From UBA4582 sp965657335 (GTDB taxonomy: Bacteria > Pseudomonadota > Gammaproteobacteria > Pseudomonadales > Azotimanducaceae): a DNA stretch of 64,000 bases. Under the pieces are notes generated by a model. The model was not told where the DNA came from. It searched no databases and worked only from the letters and a program-made list of their open reading frames with translations. The position numbers and the translations under genes are program-made. Below are positions 63,797 to 64,000 of the stretch, piece by piece; the stretch's first letter is position 1; each line of letters opens with the position of its first letter. Location of the stretch: NCBI GenBank assembly GCA_965657335.1, contig CBFHOH010000005.1:1-64000 (forward strand), written 5' to 3'.

Positions 63797-63884
63797 TCTA
63801 ACTTTTTCCTGTTTCAGAGATGGCTGATTTAGGTGTCTATCATCTAAAAGGAGTCATGCAAATGATGTTTTATAAAAACACGAC

Positions 63885-63904
63885 TACTGGTTATATATAC
63901 AGTA
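63885..63904 (-). promoter_or_regulatory. LexA box upstream of imuA
   Basis: TACTGGTTATATATACAGTA differs from the CTGT-N8-ACAG consensus at one base, and its flanking TA-rich core matches well. It lies 88 bases before the imuA ATG. The region from 63905 to the right edge shows no gene start I can support. Confidence 0.8.
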
Positions 63905-64000
63905 ACCGATAAAGGCGGCTGGCGCAAAAGATGAAATGTGAGGGTAATCAATGATAGCCTTCTAGCGGAATTTGAAATTAAGCAAATAGATGAACAGAAC

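Overview
The window looks like a piece of chromosome from a gammaproteobacterium, probably a free-living, aerobic, possibly marine one. The support is: an adjacent fabA-fabB pair for anaerobic-type unsaturated fatty acid synthesis; E. coli-type LexA boxes (CTGT-N8-ACAG) in front of DNA-repair genes; LpxA, indicating lipopolysaccharide; a type II secretion operon; an ETF/ETF-quinone oxidoreductase system; and an NhaC antiporter. I see no rRNA, tRNA, CRISPR array, insertion sequence or phage gene. The genus cannot be told from the sequence alone.

Layout. 1-2.4 kb (minus strand): the 5' part of galE, a HAD hydrolase, an lpxA outside its usual cluster and an FMN-binding PPOX protein. 2.4-4.4 kb: palindrome-rich divergent control region, then fabA-fabB. 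4.5-8.9 kb: PYROXD2-like oxidoreductase, MATE exporter, methionine aminopeptidase, small lipoprotein. 9.1-13.4 kb: an SOS-controlled promoter driving FAN1 and a nuclease-helicase. 13.4-24.8 kb: His-rich secreted protein, M20 peptidase, SppA, acyl-CoA ligase, MFS carrier behind an unusual 8-bp repeat, MurF, MoaA, DUF1285. 24.8-30.3 kb: ETF-QO, etfBA, HMG-CoA lyase and a TauD-type dioxygenase. 30.5-37.6 kb: NhaC, TPR lipoprotein, thioesterase, PepSY-type membrane protein, pyrB and a LysR regulator. 37.9-45.8 kb: gspEFGHIJKLM without gspC, gspD, gspN or gspO.

45.9-63.9 kb holds a translesion-synthesis set in two parts on the same strand. dnaE2 (45.9-49.2 kb) and imuA-imuB (61.4-63.8 kb) each have their own LexA boxes and keep the order imuA-imuB-dnaE2, but about 12 kb of unrelated genes lie between them. 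That block contains a Tat-exported Fe-S aldo/keto reductase in one operon with larC, larE and larB (nickel-pincer nucleotide synthesis, with no larA in view), an AbgT transporter, an SDR lacking the Tyr/Lys catalytic pair, a CoA transferase, a GNAT enzyme, a second TauD-type dioxygenase, an rRNA/tRNA methyltransferase and a glutathione peroxidase.

The clearest hidden feature is that glutathione peroxidase. An in-frame UGA sits exactly at its catalytic position and is followed by a bacterial SECIS-like hairpin, so it is probably a selenoprotein that ordinary gene calling would cut in half. Three SOS-controlled damage-response loci in one 64-kb window and the lar operon without its client enzyme are the other points most worth following.
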